Assembly (NCBI GenBank): GCA_045636865.1
Contig: JAZTYJ010000025.1
Coordinates: 1-64,000 of the forward strand
From: SIG480 sp045636865
Lineage (GTDB): Bacteria; Bacillota; Clostridia; Oscillospirales; JAAYXM01
Length of the DNA: 64,000 nt
Direction: 5' to 3'
The notes beneath the pieces are model-generated. The model made no database searches. It saw nothing but the letters and a program-made list of their open reading frames with translations, and had not been told where the DNA came from. Below, in pieces: positions 26,028 to 34,908 of the stretch (the first letter of the stretch is position 1; each line of letters begins with the position of its first letter). Both the position numbers and the translations under genes were made by a program.

Positions 26028-26372
26028 TTAATCAAGAAGAATGAGAGCCATAAAGTTCAGGTTTTCCTCGCCCGTGTTCTTAAGGCCGTGACCGCTTCCC
26101 GACGGAGTCATTGTTATGCTTCCCGGAAGAATTTCGATTTCTTCACCGTTATCGTTATAAACGCCGCTGCCCGAGAGTATGTAATACATTTCGCTCTCAC
26201 CCTCGTGGATGTGATACGGAACCTCTTCCCCCGGCAAAAGCTCAATAAAGCCGTACATTCTTATCTTTTCATTCTGCTCTGAAAATGCCGCAAGGTTTGA
26301 TTTGTAAAATGCGGGCGCACCTTTTGAGTTATTCTCTGCAACCTTGTTTATGTTTTCTTTTTTAATAATCAT
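26028..26372 (-). CDS. Small cupin protein
   Basis: 114 residues, a single cupin barrel. Metal-binding motif 1 reads HIHEGESEMYYILSG and motif 2 GSGHGLKNTG. Such small cupins bind metals or small ligands; no specific substrate can be read off. In the same run as trmO and ligA, 4 bases before trmO. Confidence 0.85.
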   Translation of the reverse strand: MIIKKENINKVAENNSKGAPAFYKSNLAAFSEQNEKIRMYGFIELLPGEEVPYHIHEGESEMYYILSGSGVYNDNGEEIEILPGSITMTPSGSGHGLKNTGEENLNFMALILLD

Positions 26373-26386
26373 CTTTCTCTCTCCTT

Positions 26387-26887
26387 TTACTTTTTGAGTT
26401 TAATCTTGTCCGGTGAAACGTGTTTTCTTACATATCCCAAAAACTCCGCCTTTGCATCGTCTGACTCAAAGCTTCGCTTGGGGAAATAAAACGCCTTGCG
26501 TTTTGTGAGGAAAACATAGTAGCTCTCCTCCGATTCTCTCACGGCATAAACATCCGACCACGGAAGACGCGTTTCTCCCGAATTTGATATCTGCAGTATT
26601 TCGTCGTCATTAACCGTGAGATCAAGCTCGCTTGATGCTCCGAATGCAGCAAAGCGTCTGTCCGCACGCCTTTTAACACTTTTCTTCTGAATAAACCAGA
26701 CAAGCGGATATATCGCAATTGCAATAACGATGCCTATAATAACTCCGAGAAGTCCCGAAACGGCACTTCCGAGCGAAAGGCCTATCGCAAGGGATATGCA
26801 AACCCCGAGAAAGCGCGATATCGCCTTTGCCTGAAACCAACAGAGACCGCTGTAATCCTCCGCGAGAAAATCCGTTTTAAAATTCAT
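26387..26887 (-). CDS. YcxB-like membrane protein
   Basis: 166 residues with two membrane helices at about residues 25-70 and a C-terminal PH-like beta domain (LDLTVNDDEILQISNSGETRLPW), the arrangement of the YcxB family. Function unknown. Located between ligA and the cupin gene with short gaps. Confidence 0.78.
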   Translation of the reverse strand: MNFKTDFLAEDYSGLCWFQAKAISRFLGVCISLAIGLSLGSAVSGLLGVIIGIVIAIAIYPLVWFIQKKSVKRRADRRFAAFGASSELDLTVNDDEILQISNSGETRLPWSDVYAVRESEESYYVFLTKRKAFYFPKRSFESDDAKAEFLGYVRKHVSPDKIKLKK

Positions 26888-26899
26888 ATCTTTCTCTCC

Positions 26900-28888
26900 T
26901 TACCCTTCTGCTTCTTCGAGCATTTTTAAAAACTCATCCTCCGTAAGCACGGGGATTCCGAGCGACTTTGCCTTTGTGAGCTTTGAGCCCGCGCTCTCTC
27001 CCGCTACGACATAGGACGTCTTCTTTGATACCGATGACGATGCGCGTCCTCCGAGGTTTTCTATCCTCTCCTCTGCTTCAGATCGGGTAAAGCGTGTGAG
27101 CGCACCTGTGAGCACAAACGTTTTTCCTGCAAACGCGTCTCCGCGCTCTACGAGAGATGTCATATTGACTCCTGCTCTTTTAAGCTTTTCAATAAACTCC
27201 TTTGACGTCGGAAGCTGATACCACTTTTCGATGCTGTTTGCAACAGCCGCACCGACATCGTAAATCTCGCAGAGTTTTTCCTTCTCTGCCGCAAAAAGCG
27301 CATCAAGCGTTCCGAAGCTTTGTGCTAGCACCTTTCCCGCCTTCTGCCCGACATGGCGTATTCCAAGCGCAAAGATAAGACGCGAAAGGTCGTTTTCCTT
27401 ACTTTTATTTATCGCCGCAACAAGATTCTCTGCAGATTTTCGCCCCATTCTGTCGATTCCGGCTATCTGCTCTGCATCGAGGAAATAAATGTCCGCCGCA
27501 TCGGAGATAAGTCCATTTTCAATGAGCTGCTCAATAACTGCAGGACCCATACCGTCGATATCCATAGCATCGCGCGATGCAAAGTGGATGACGTTGCGGA
27601 GCCTTTGTGCGGGACAGTCAGAGTTTACGCACCGAACCGCCGCCTCACCCTCTTCCGAAAATGCAGGAGAGCCGCACACGGGGCAAACCTCCGGCATCTC
27701 AAACGGAACCGCTCCGGCTTCACGAAATTCCGGAACAACCGAAACAATTTCGGGGATAATATCGCCTGCTTTCTGCACGATGACCGTGTCTCCGATTCTT
27801 ATGTCGCGCTCTTTTATAAAATCGCGGTTGTGAAGCGTTGCACGGCTGACCGTGACACCTGAAATATGGACAGGTTCAAGCACCGCATTAGGTGTGAGAA
27901 CGCCTGTTCTTCCGACCTGCAGGACGATATCAAGAAGCTTTGTTCTCTTCTGCTCGGGCGGATATTTATACGCCGCCGCCCATTTTGGAAACTTTGTAGT
28001 CCTGCCGAGGCTTTCGCGCATCGAAAGGTCGTTGACCTTTAAAACCGCACCGTCTATCTGAAACGGAAGTTCATCTCGCGCATCCCCAAGGCGCACAACC
28101 TCAGAAAATGCATCTTCTGCCGATTTGAATATGTTGAAATACGGACTTACCGGAAGCCCGAGAGATTTCAGATACAAGAGTGATTCTTCGTGAGTTTCAA
28201 ACTCTTTTCCGTCGGCAAGCTGTATGTTGAATATGATTATTTCAAGACCTCGCTCCGCCGCAATTTTCGGATCAAGCTGACGAAGTGATCCCGCCGCCGC
28301 GTTTCTGGGGTTTGCAAGAAGCGGCTCGCCTGCAGCTTCGCGCTCTTCGTTTATGCGACAGAACGTCTCTCTCGGCATATACACCTCACCTCTGACTACA
28401 AGACGCGAAGGTGCACCGTATATCTTCATCGGCAGGTTTTTGAGAGTTTTTATGTTATGAGTTACATCCTCACCCGTTATGCCGTCGCCACGGGTTACAC
28501 CACGGTAAAACACGCCGTCTCTGTATTCAACCGAAACGGAAAGACCGTCAATCTTGAGCTCAACAGCGTATTCCGCATCCGGCGCAACCTGACGGACACG
28601 GTTGTCAAACTCCAGAATCTCCTCCTTTGAAAAGAGATCCTGAAGACTGTCCATCTGCACCTCGTGAACAACCGGCGCAAACGCGGTTGCTGCAGCTCCG
28701 CCCACGCGCTGTGTCGGAGAGTCCTCCGTAACAAGCTCGGGGTGCTCTCTCTCTATTTCCTTAAGCCTTCGCATGAGCATATCATACTCATAGTCCGAGA
28801 TACTCGGAGCATCCTCGATATAGTATCGTCTGTTATGCTCCGAAAGTTCCGCCTTAAGAGCATCAAGCTCTCTCTTTAAACTCTCCAT
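26900..28888 (-). CDS. ligA: NAD-dependent DNA ligase
   Basis: Seals nicks in replication and repair with NAD+. 662 residues from the ATG at 28888 (MESLKRELDAL, like other LigA starts). Domains: Ia, adenylation with the KIDG lysine at residue 112, OB fold, zinc finger CPVCG..CVNSDC, helix-hairpin-helix, and a C-terminal BRCT domain. All catalytic parts are present. An upstream in-frame ATG at 28909 has no ribosome site. Confidence 0.97.
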   Translation of the reverse strand: MESLKRELDALKAELSEHNRRYYIEDAPSISDYEYDMLMRRLKEIEREHPELVTEDSPTQRVGGAAATAFAPVVHEVQMDSLQDLFSKEEILEFDNRVRQVAPDAEYAVELKIDGLSVSVEYRDGVFYRGVTRGDGITGEDVTHNIKTLKNLPMKIYGAPSRLVVRGEVYMPRETFCRINEEREAAGEPLLANPRNAAAGSLRQLDPKIAAERGLEIIIFNIQLADGKEFETHEESLLYLKSLGLPVSPYFNIFKSAEDAFSEVVRLGDARDELPFQIDGAVLKVNDLSMRESLGRTTKFPKWAAAYKYPPEQKRTKLLDIVLQVGRTGVLTPNAVLEPVHISGVTVSRATLHNRDFIKERDIRIGDTVIVQKAGDIIPEIVSVVPEFREAGAVPFEMPEVCPVCGSPAFSEEGEAAVRCVNSDCPAQRLRNVIHFASRDAMDIDGMGPAVIEQLIENGLISDAADIYFLDAEQIAGIDRMGRKSAENLVAAINKSKENDLSRLIFALGIRHVGQKAGKVLAQSFGTLDALFAAEKEKLCEIYDVGAAVANSIEKWYQLPTSKEFIEKLKRAGVNMTSLVERGDAFAGKTFVLTGALTRFTRSEAEERIENLGGRASSSVSKKTSYVVAGESAGSKLTKAKSLGIPVLTEDEFLKMLEEAEG

Positions 28889-28957
28889 AGTAAAAACCAT
28901 CCGATTCATATTTAATAATAGTATATCAAATATAAATCGGATTTAAAAGACTTTTTA

Positions 28958-29611
28958 TCACTTCTCACTTAAAAACTTTGGTATCTCTCCAACTATGACC
29001 GTTTCCGCGATGCATATGTCCGTATCAACAAACGTTCCTATTTCTCGCCCTGCAAACATCATCCCCACCTGAACTTTAAAATTTATAAGTACGCGGTAGT
29101 TTGTCTGATTTATCCCCGCCTCGGTAAAGGAAGTTAAAACCTCACTGTCAACTCCCGAAACCCAGTACACGTGAACATTGATTTTCGGTCCTCTGCCCGT
29201 GAGAAAATCTATCCCCGTAAGGCTTCCGAGAGGAACCGAAACCACATCGTCCGTTCTCTTGAGCATAATCTGTGACAGCTCGTTTGAAATCCGTAGCTTT
29301 AAGAGATTGAGTTTCTTTGTATCACCGGTTATTGAAGTTATCCTCCCGCTGTCATCGCGCTCAATTTTGACTATGTCGTCATAATCATCTTTCATAATCT
29401 CGCGCTCTGCCACCTCTCCGATTATGTCGTATGCAATGCTGTCAAGCTCCGACTGTGCAACCTCGCGCAACATTGTCGACATTTTCCCGAAAGAGAGAAA
29501 GAGTAAAATAAAAAATAACGGAATAACAGGAATGAGCAATGCCCATTTTTTGATTATCTTCTTTCTACGTCTTCTCCTCGGTTTTATTTCAAGGCGCAAC
29601 CTAACCACCAC
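28958..29611 (-). CDS. yunB: Sporulation protein YunB-like
   Basis: 217 residues with a very basic N-terminus (RRRRRKKIIKKW), one membrane helix at about residues 23-41, and an extracytoplasmic domain containing VPLGSLTGIDFLTGRGPKI, a YunB hallmark. YunB is expressed late in sporulation in the mother cell in Bacillus. The start is taken as GTG at 29611, but the ribosome site is weak. Divergent from the tRNA pair. Confidence 0.85.
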   Translation of the reverse strand: MVVRLRLEIKPRRRRRKKIIKKWALLIPVIPLFFILLFLSFGKMSTMLREVAQSELDSIAYDIIGEVAEREIMKDDYDDIVKIERDDSGRITSITGDTKKLNLLKLRISNELSQIMLKRTDDVVSVPLGSLTGIDFLTGRGPKINVHVYWVSGVDSEVLTSFTEAGINQTNYRVLINFKVQVGMMFAGREIGTFVDTDICIAETVIVGEIPKFLSEK

Positions 29612-29699
29612 CGCACAAATGATATAGAATTATATTTTGAAAACTCTCCTTTTATTTCAGATTGTGCTACCCGTAAGTTAATTTTTTATTTCTTTTCTA

Positions 29700-29728
29700 T
29701 TGACTTTTCACCCCGTAATCTGTATAAT
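29700..29728 (+). promoter_or_regulatory. Promoter of the tRNA-Asp/tRNA-Thr unit
   Basis: -35 TTGACT (29700-29705), 17-nt spacer, -10 TATAAT (29723-29728), starting transcription about 12 bases before tRNA-Asp. Confidence 0.85.
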
Positions 29729-29746
29729 ATCAAAGGTACAAATTCT

Positions 29747-29823
29747 GGCCCGGTAGTTCAGTTGGTTAGAACGCTAGCCTGTCACGCTAGAGGTCGTGGG
29801 TTCGAGCCCCATCCGGGTCGCCA
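29747..29823 (+). tRNA. tRNA-Asp (GTC)
   Basis: Complete cloverleaf: acceptor GGCCCGG/CCGGGTC (one G-U), anticodon loop CTGTCAC, TPsiC arm GTGGG-TTCGAGC-CCCAT, discriminator G and encoded CCA. Confidence 0.98.
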
Positions 29824-29830
29824 TTTTTTT

Positions 29831-29908
<78 letters not shown>

Positions 29909-29910
29909 CT

Positions 29911-29950
29911 AAAACCCCTGTAACCGCAACGGTTACAGGGGTTCTTGTTT
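29911..29950 (+). terminator. Intrinsic terminator after tRNA-Thr
   Basis: Stem ACCCCTGTAACC/GGTTACAGGGGT followed by TTCTTGTTTT, immediately after the tRNA. Confidence 0.88.
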
Positions 29951-30026
29951 TATTCTGAAGTTGTGCAGTTAGCGGAGTTTGTATAACGATTGTATAACAA
30001 ATGTGTTTTTCAGTATCAAAATACAT

Positions 30027-30950
30027 TTATCTAACAAAACCACTTTCTTGTAATCTTTGATCCAGGTGGTCAAATACATACTGGTATTTATCAAGACTGA
30101 CGCCCGATATATTGGCATATGCCTTTTGAATTATGTCAGGCAAACTTTCGATATCTCTCGCTTTGTATTTATTATCGCGATTAAGTCTTCCTTCTGCGCC
30201 CATACTATGTATCGTTCGTGAACCCATCTGATATATTTCTATTGTCTCTATTTTCTTTGTGGAAGAATTAAGAATTGAATTCAAGAAAGCTTTATCGTTG
30301 ACACTTGGCATAATAATATAATCAGGCTTTAAACGTTCAATATCAGAACGGATATATTCATGAGAATCACTCAGAAAACTAATATTGCCTGCGTAGTCTT
30401 TATTTATGTTTTTCTTTTCTTTTTTCAGTGCTTCTCTGTCGGATAGGTTTGGATTTTCCCTGACTATGCGCTGGTATTCAGTTTCTATACTGAATTTCCC
30501 GTAATTACCAAATGCGATTGTTTCATAAAACGCACGAGGTTCATCCACAGTCTCTCCTCTTATAATTCCAGCAAGATACATAACCGCAGTTGCCAGGCTT
30601 CCTCTGTTCATCGGAGTTATGTGAACATTCGGAAAGAACGGTGTTGCATTCAAAAAGGACTCTTCAAAACATTTGCGGTGTCGATTCTCCGCCTGTGTGT
30701 CATCATCCAGCCACGGACGATTGGTTTCCTCACCACAACAATAATCAGTCAGAACCTCTGCACTCGCATAAACAAGGATTCTCTTTTCTTGTTCAGCATA
30801 ATACTTGCCTACAAACGGAATTGTCGGCACAACCATTTCACTTCTTTTGCCCTCGCGTATTTTATGAACTGCCCATTTTGGAAGTCCAGCCTGCTGTATT
30901 TTTCTATAATCATCAAGCAACTCGTTTATTATCTGTTCGTAAGTATTCAT
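30027..30950 (-). CDS. Unknown protein, possibly diverged uracil-DNA-glycosylase fold
   Basis: 307 residues, no signal peptide or membrane helix. I do not recognise a family with confidence. The layout resembles the UDG superfamily: an early hydrophobic strand followed by a turn (KRILVYASAEVLTDYC, about residue 57) and a late helix-strand reading LKPDYIIMPS, the position where UDG-like proteins have a conserved Pro before the beta strand. No canonical UDG catalytic motif (GQDPYH-like or GEAPG-like) is present. Lies 17 bases after the gene at 30968-31687, so likely cotranscribed. Confidence 0.6.
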   Translation of the reverse strand: MNTYEQIINELLDDYRKIQQAGLPKWAVHKIREGKRSEMVVPTIPFVGKYYAEQEKRILVYASAEVLTDYCCGEETNRPWLDDDTQAENRHRKCFEESFLNATPFFPNVHITPMNRGSLATAVMYLAGIIRGETVDEPRAFYETIAFGNYGKFSIETEYQRIVRENPNLSDREALKKEKKNINKDYAGNISFLSDSHEYIRSDIERLKPDYIIMPSVNDKAFLNSILNSSTKKIETIEIYQMGSRTIHSMGAEGRLNRDNKYKARDIESLPDIIQKAYANISGVSLDKYQYVFDHLDQRLQESGFVR

Positions 30951-30967
30951 CCTCTTATTCCCTCTCT

Positions 30968-31687
30968 TTAATCATCAAGCAAAAAAGTTTTAAATATGTT
31001 ATTTGCGTGATTAAAACTATCCTCTCTGCTCCAACCCGGTCTTGACGGATGATAGGAATTCGCAAAAATCGTTGATTCTCTTTCAAAAAAGCGAACACCG
31101 TTCTTTATCTTTTCTTCAGCATCGTTTACAAATACTTTCTTTGCAAAATCGAATGTTCCTCCACACAATACCAATGTCGGTTTCAACTCACTCAACTGAT
31201 GCTTCAATATCTCTCTGCGCTGACTATTATCAAGATATTTATCCATCTCATTCCAGTCAGTACTTTCTGTGCCCCAACTCTTTTTGAGATTAACAATCGA
31301 TACATTCAGCAGCGATCCACACAATTTATCGTCAACTATTATTCCGTTTTCGTCGATTAACTCAACTACTTCCGGCATTCTTTTTTCATCAATACATATA
31401 TTGAACATTCTCGACCACATGGCTATATTCCTGTAAACAGAACGATAAAGAGGTTCTTCCTGCAGAGCCTGCTTATAAACCCAATCCATATAATTCCAAT
31501 CAGTCAGAACATCGTTTCTATCACCATTATTGTCGTTTCCATTTGTCTCTTTCAGCAAGAGCATCAATCTTTTATCCCGCGAAAAGAAGTGCTCGCTTAC
31601 TACCCCATCGAAACATATTCCGTTATTCGGATTGTTATCTGTGATAATCTCTCTGTGCTGCTTCAAATATTCCTTAAACACAATCAT
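30968..31687 (-). CDS. Unknown protein with UDG-like features
   Basis: 239 residues, start at 31687 preceded by AAGGAAG. It has KRLMLLLKETNG near residue 38 (strand then turn, as in UDG motif 1), LKPTLVLCGG near residue 167, and NSYHPSRPGW near residue 213, similar to the HPSP-type motif 2 of UDG-superfamily proteins. Enzymatic activity is not assured since motif 1 is not canonical. Neighbour of a second, possibly related protein at 30027-30950. Confidence 0.62.
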   Translation of the reverse strand: MIVFKEYLKQHREIITDNNPNNGICFDGVVSEHFFSRDKRLMLLLKETNGNDNNGDRNDVLTDWNYMDWVYKQALQEEPLYRSVYRNIAMWSRMFNICIDEKRMPEVVELIDENGIIVDDKLCGSLLNVSIVNLKKSWGTESTDWNEMDKYLDNSQRREILKHQLSELKPTLVLCGGTFDFAKKVFVNDAEEKIKNGVRFFERESTIFANSYHPSRPGWSREDSFNHANNIFKTFLLDD

Positions 31688-31751
31688 CTTCCTTTCGCAA
31701 CTATTTCATTTTAATTATATCACACCTGCTGTTTTTTTCAAGAAAAGCATA

Positions 31752-32105
31752 TCACACAACATATCCCTCGTTACACATATGGCACTGGTAGTGTTCATCA
31801 TATGAAAGGATATATTTTTTGTCTTTATACACATCTGTTACCCTGTCTATATCTCGCTCCATGCATCTGTCGTAATAGATAAGATATGTATCATCGCTCT
31901 TTCGGTAAACCACGCGACCTCTGGGGAAGTAGTCAAAATCAACACCGAATTCCTTTGCATAGTTCTTCTGCCAGATGAGGTTATGGCTGTATGGATAGTT
32001 TTTAAAATCCCCATACTCCTCCGCATCCGCAAGCGAACAAGAGTGAAACAAAAGCCCACCTTCTACAAAAAAGAAAAGCGCAGGTCCGATTTTGTTATTA
32101 TTCAT
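31752..32105 (-). CDS. Unknown small protein
   Basis: 117 residues, start at 32105 with a good AAGGAG site. Rich in aromatic and charged residues (SDDTYLIYYDRCMERD) with a CHMC pair near the C-terminus. No membrane helix and no family that I recognise. 31 bases downstream of the 264-residue gene and likely in one unit with it. Confidence 0.6.
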   Translation of the reverse strand: MNNNKIGPALFFFVEGGLLFHSCSLADAEEYGDFKNYPYSHNLIWQKNYAKEFGVDFDYFPRGRVVYRKSDDTYLIYYDRCMERDIDRVTDVYKDKKYILSYDEHYQCHMCNEGYVV

Positions 32106-32136
32106 ATTCTTCTCCTTTCACTTTTTAACGTATGAT

Positions 32137-32931
32137 TCAAGACAAATTTCTTCTTTTTCTTTCTTTGTTCCATTTTTTGATTACATCCTGATGTTCCGGT
32201 TTTTCAGAAAGCGTTTTATATGCTATTTGCAAAAACTCACGGTCACCCAGTCCGCCTTCTTGAAAATCATGCAAAAACATTCCGCACGCAGTATAAGGAT
32301 CTTCAAAACCTGATGAAACTTCGCAGATATATTTTGTCAAGTTTCCGACTTCGGAGTTTATGTCCAAATAGTATTCTACCGTTTTTTTATCTATCAAGTA
32401 GCGAGACAAGTCAATTGTTTTATGATTGCAAACCAACTCGCAATATGCACTGTGTGAACCGAAAACATCAATCACTTTGATTTCCTTAGCCAAGAAACTG
32501 TGATTCCCTTCACAAACTATGACACGAGTTATTTCTTTCGCCAATTTTTCTTGTTCAATATACGCCTGCATCGTAAGTTGCCAAATTTGAGAAACATAAC
32601 AATCATACTGTAGAAGAATTATTTCTGCCCCTTTCATTTCTAAAAGTTTTCGCAATTCAGATGCATTTTCACGCTCATACTCCTCGACAGTATATTCACC
32701 ATACAGTGCACCACTTAACGCATCTGCCCTCATCCTTATAAATTCTTCGGACAGTATTTCCGGAGTAGCCGATCCTACCGCCATATAATCGTAAAGGTAA
32801 ATGACCTTTGTTTGATCCAAACCCTTTATTCGACAAAGGTCCCCCTTCATACTATCGCCATCAACTAAAAAAACTGCATTGTCATACTTTTGAGCTAATT
32901 CTTCAACTACGTTTTCCAATGTTTTTTTCAT
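32137..32931 (-). CDS. Unknown cytosolic protein
   Basis: 264 residues from the ATG at 32931 (MKKTLENVVEELAQKYDN), which has AGGGG six bases upstream; the upstream ATG at 32949 has no site. The first strand region AVFLVDGDSMKGD and later IILLQYDCYVSQI look like alternating strands and helices of a nucleotide- or phosphate-handling fold, but I cannot name one. Divergent from the WYL regulator, sharing the 93-bp intergenic region. Confidence 0.6.
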   Translation of the reverse strand: MKKTLENVVEELAQKYDNAVFLVDGDSMKGDLCRIKGLDQTKVIYLYDYMAVGSATPEILSEEFIRMRADALSGALYGEYTVEEYERENASELRKLLEMKGAEIILLQYDCYVSQIWQLTMQAYIEQEKLAKEITRVIVCEGNHSFLAKEIKVIDVFGSHSAYCELVCNHKTIDLSRYLIDKKTVEYYLDINSEVGNLTKYICEVSSGFEDPYTACGMFLHDFQEGGLGDREFLQIAYKTLSEKPEHQDVIKKWNKERKRRNLS

Positions 32932-32985
32932 ATCATTCCACCCCTTCATTTTTAATTTGGCATATATATAAATATCATATTTAGC

Positions 32986-33003
32986 TGTACAAAAATCTGT
33001 ACA
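32986..33003. promoter_or_regulatory. Operator-like repeat upstream of the WYL regulator
   Basis: Two TGTACA hexamers (32986-32991, 32998-33003) separated by six bases, between divergent genes. The second overlaps the -35 region of a promoter whose -10 is TATAAT at about 33014-33019 and whose -35 is poor. This is a good candidate for WYL-regulator binding. Confidence 0.5.
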
Positions 33004-33042
33004 TATGCTATGATATAATAGAAATCGAAAGGAGCGATTATT

Positions 33043-34020
33043 ATGCTTACAGACCGTGCAAATGCCATTTGTCTTCTCGAAATTCTGCGTGAATTTTCAG
33101 ACGAGGAACACATCCTCCCCATGCGCGAGATTATACCTAAAATGAATCTTCTCTACGGAATCACCCCGGACAGAAGAACTGTTTACAGCGCAATATCCCT
33201 GCTCACCGAACTTGGACACGATATTTCTACATATGAAGAAAACGGAATCGGATACTATCTGCGTAGCCGTGAATTTGAGAAATCAGAAATTCACCTTCTC
33301 AGCGATGCAGTGTATTCATTTCCTTTTATCTCTCCGAAGCAGACGGACGAACTTGTCGGAAAATTACAAAAACAACTCAGTGTTCATCAGCGAAAGAGCT
33401 TTAAGCACCTGACAATCGCAAAAAGCGAGAAGAAGACGGATAACCGTCAGGTATTTCTCAACATTGAGTGTCTCGACGAGGCAATCGACACAGGCAAACA
33501 AGTAAGCTTTACATACCTGCAATACGACTTGGATAAAAAACAGCATCCACGCCGCGAAAAACCTTATGTAGTAAACCCTTATGAACTTATATACACAAAT
33601 GAACATTATTACCTTATCTGCAACTACGTCGGACACGATAACACAAGTTTTTACCGAATTGACAGAATGTGCGATATAAAGATACTCGAAACTAAGATTG
33701 ATAAGAAAACGAGTGATCTCTCCGATTTTCGCAATGCAACTTATGCATTTGCGAGTGAACCTGAGAGAATTGTTCTCCATTGTGATAAGTGGATGATTGA
33801 TGAAGTTATCGACAAATTCGGAACGGATATTTCCATCACAAAGCTTGACGAGGAAAAAATATCGGTAAGCTTCACAGCTCCCTCAACCGGAATCAAGTTC
33901 TTTGCGTTGCAGTATCTGCCCTATATGGAAGTCATAAAACCCGAATGGATAAGGAGCGAGATTGATGAGGACTTACAGAAAGTTTTGCACCGGAGAAAAA
34001 ACTCTTCTGAGAATAAATAA
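33043..34020 (+). CDS. WYL-domain transcriptional regulator
   Basis: 325 residues with GAAAGGAGC upstream. N-terminal winged helix-turn-helix (about 1-75, containing TPDRRTVYSAISLLTELGHD), then a WYL domain with VNPYELIYTNEHYYLICNY and FYRIDRM, and a WCX-like C-terminus. WYL proteins sense nucleic acid or nucleotide ligands and often control defence loci. Here it lies between two groups of unknown genes; the TGTACA repeat ahead suggests autoregulation. Confidence 0.9.
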   Translation: MLTDRANAICLLEILREFSDEEHILPMREIIPKMNLLYGITPDRRTVYSAISLLTELGHDISTYEENGIGYYLRSREFEKSEIHLLSDAVYSFPFISPKQTDELVGKLQKQLSVHQRKSFKHLTIAKSEKKTDNRQVFLNIECLDEAIDTGKQVSFTYLQYDLDKKQHPRREKPYVVNPYELIYTNEHYYLICNYVGHDNTSFYRIDRMCDIKILETKIDKKTSDLSDFRNATYAFASEPERIVLHCDKWMIDEVIDKFGTDISITKLDEEKISVSFTAPSTGIKFFALQYLPYMEVIKPEWIRSEIDEDLQKVLHRRKNSSENK

Positions 34021-34843
34021 AGACGGATATGACGATGTAACCGGCGGCGGACACATTTATAATGAATTCAAGTTTTCTCTGACCGAAAAACTTGCCATTG
34101 TTTCAAAGGGCGGCAAATTCGGAATTCTTCTTATCCGAGAAGCACTCAACAAGGACTCAAAAGACATTTCCGAGAACACCTTGACTGTATGTCAATGTAA
34201 ATACGACAACATATGCATTATCGGAAATTACGGAGAAGATTTTTGTGATTTCCAATTGTATCAAAATGGCAAATGCGGGCTCGGCAGAGTTCGCATTACA
34301 ACAGATGGACTTTACACTAAAGCTGAATTTTGTGAATTGCTGCCCTGCAAATACAAAACAGAACGCAATGAAGAATGGGCATTTATATGGCAATATTCCG
34401 ATGATTGTGACTATATAAAATACTACCATAACGAAACACACGAAATCTCTGAAGAATACACCACGATACATATCAAAGCAGGTTTTCTCATCTGCCTTTA
34501 CGAGGACCAAGATTTGATAACCCTTGTGCATGAACGGACAAACAAAAAGCTATTTACATGTGAGGCACATGTTGTTGAACACCTCGCATCATACGCAGAA
34601 GGAGAAGTATTCCTCTTCAACAACTTCGATTCCGTCTTTCTCGTTTTCTGCAACACAAAAGAAATGCAGGCATATGCAACCAAGGATTTCTCGGACATCC
34701 GTGCCGAAGTAACCTGCGATATGTTTGATAAATACCTGACCTGTCTTTCGTACAAAACGAACGAAGAGTGGTACACTCTTCCGCAAACAGGTAGTGTCAT
34801 CTCGCAAAAGGATATATCGGGATCGTCACCTATTCACAAATAA
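33965..34843 (+). CDS. Unknown protein overlapping the WYL gene
   Basis: 292 residues. The start at ATG 33965 lies inside the last 56 bases of the WYL gene in another frame and has AAGGAG 8 bases upstream, so translation is probably coupled. Repeated short segments such as GKFGILLIRE and GKCGLGRVRI faintly recall WG-type beta repeats. Cysteine-rich for a cytosolic protein. No family recognised. The overlap suggests that its product works with the regulator. Confidence 0.65.
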   Translation: MRTYRKFCTGEKTLLRINKDGYDDVTGGGHIYNEFKFSLTEKLAIVSKGGKFGILLIREALNKDSKDISENTLTVCQCKYDNICIIGNYGEDFCDFQLYQNGKCGLGRVRITTDGLYTKAEFCELLPCKYKTERNEEWAFIWQYSDDCDYIKYYHNETHEISEEYTTIHIKAGFLICLYEDQDLITLVHERTNKKLFTCEAHVVEHLASYAEGEVFLFNNFDSVFLVFCNTKEMQAYATKDFSDIRAEVTCDMFDKYLTCLSYKTNEEWYTLPQTGSVISQKDISGSSPIHK

Positions 34844-34846
34844 AGC

Positions 34847-34874
34847 ACCCCTGTGCAGACATTTGCACAGGGGG
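34847..34874 (+). terminator. Hairpin after the WYL-linked gene
   Basis: Stem CCCCTGTGCA/TGCACAGGGG immediately after the stop at 34843, followed by a weak T-rich stretch that runs into the ribosome site of the next gene. Possibly partial termination. Confidence 0.6.
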
Positions 34875-34908
34875 TTCGTGTATAATTGTATATGGGAGGT
34901 GTAGCAGA

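Noticed and set aside
30968..31687. Annotation as a true uracil-DNA glycosylase
   Set aside because: The first catalytic motif is not recognisable; only fold-level resemblance is claimed.
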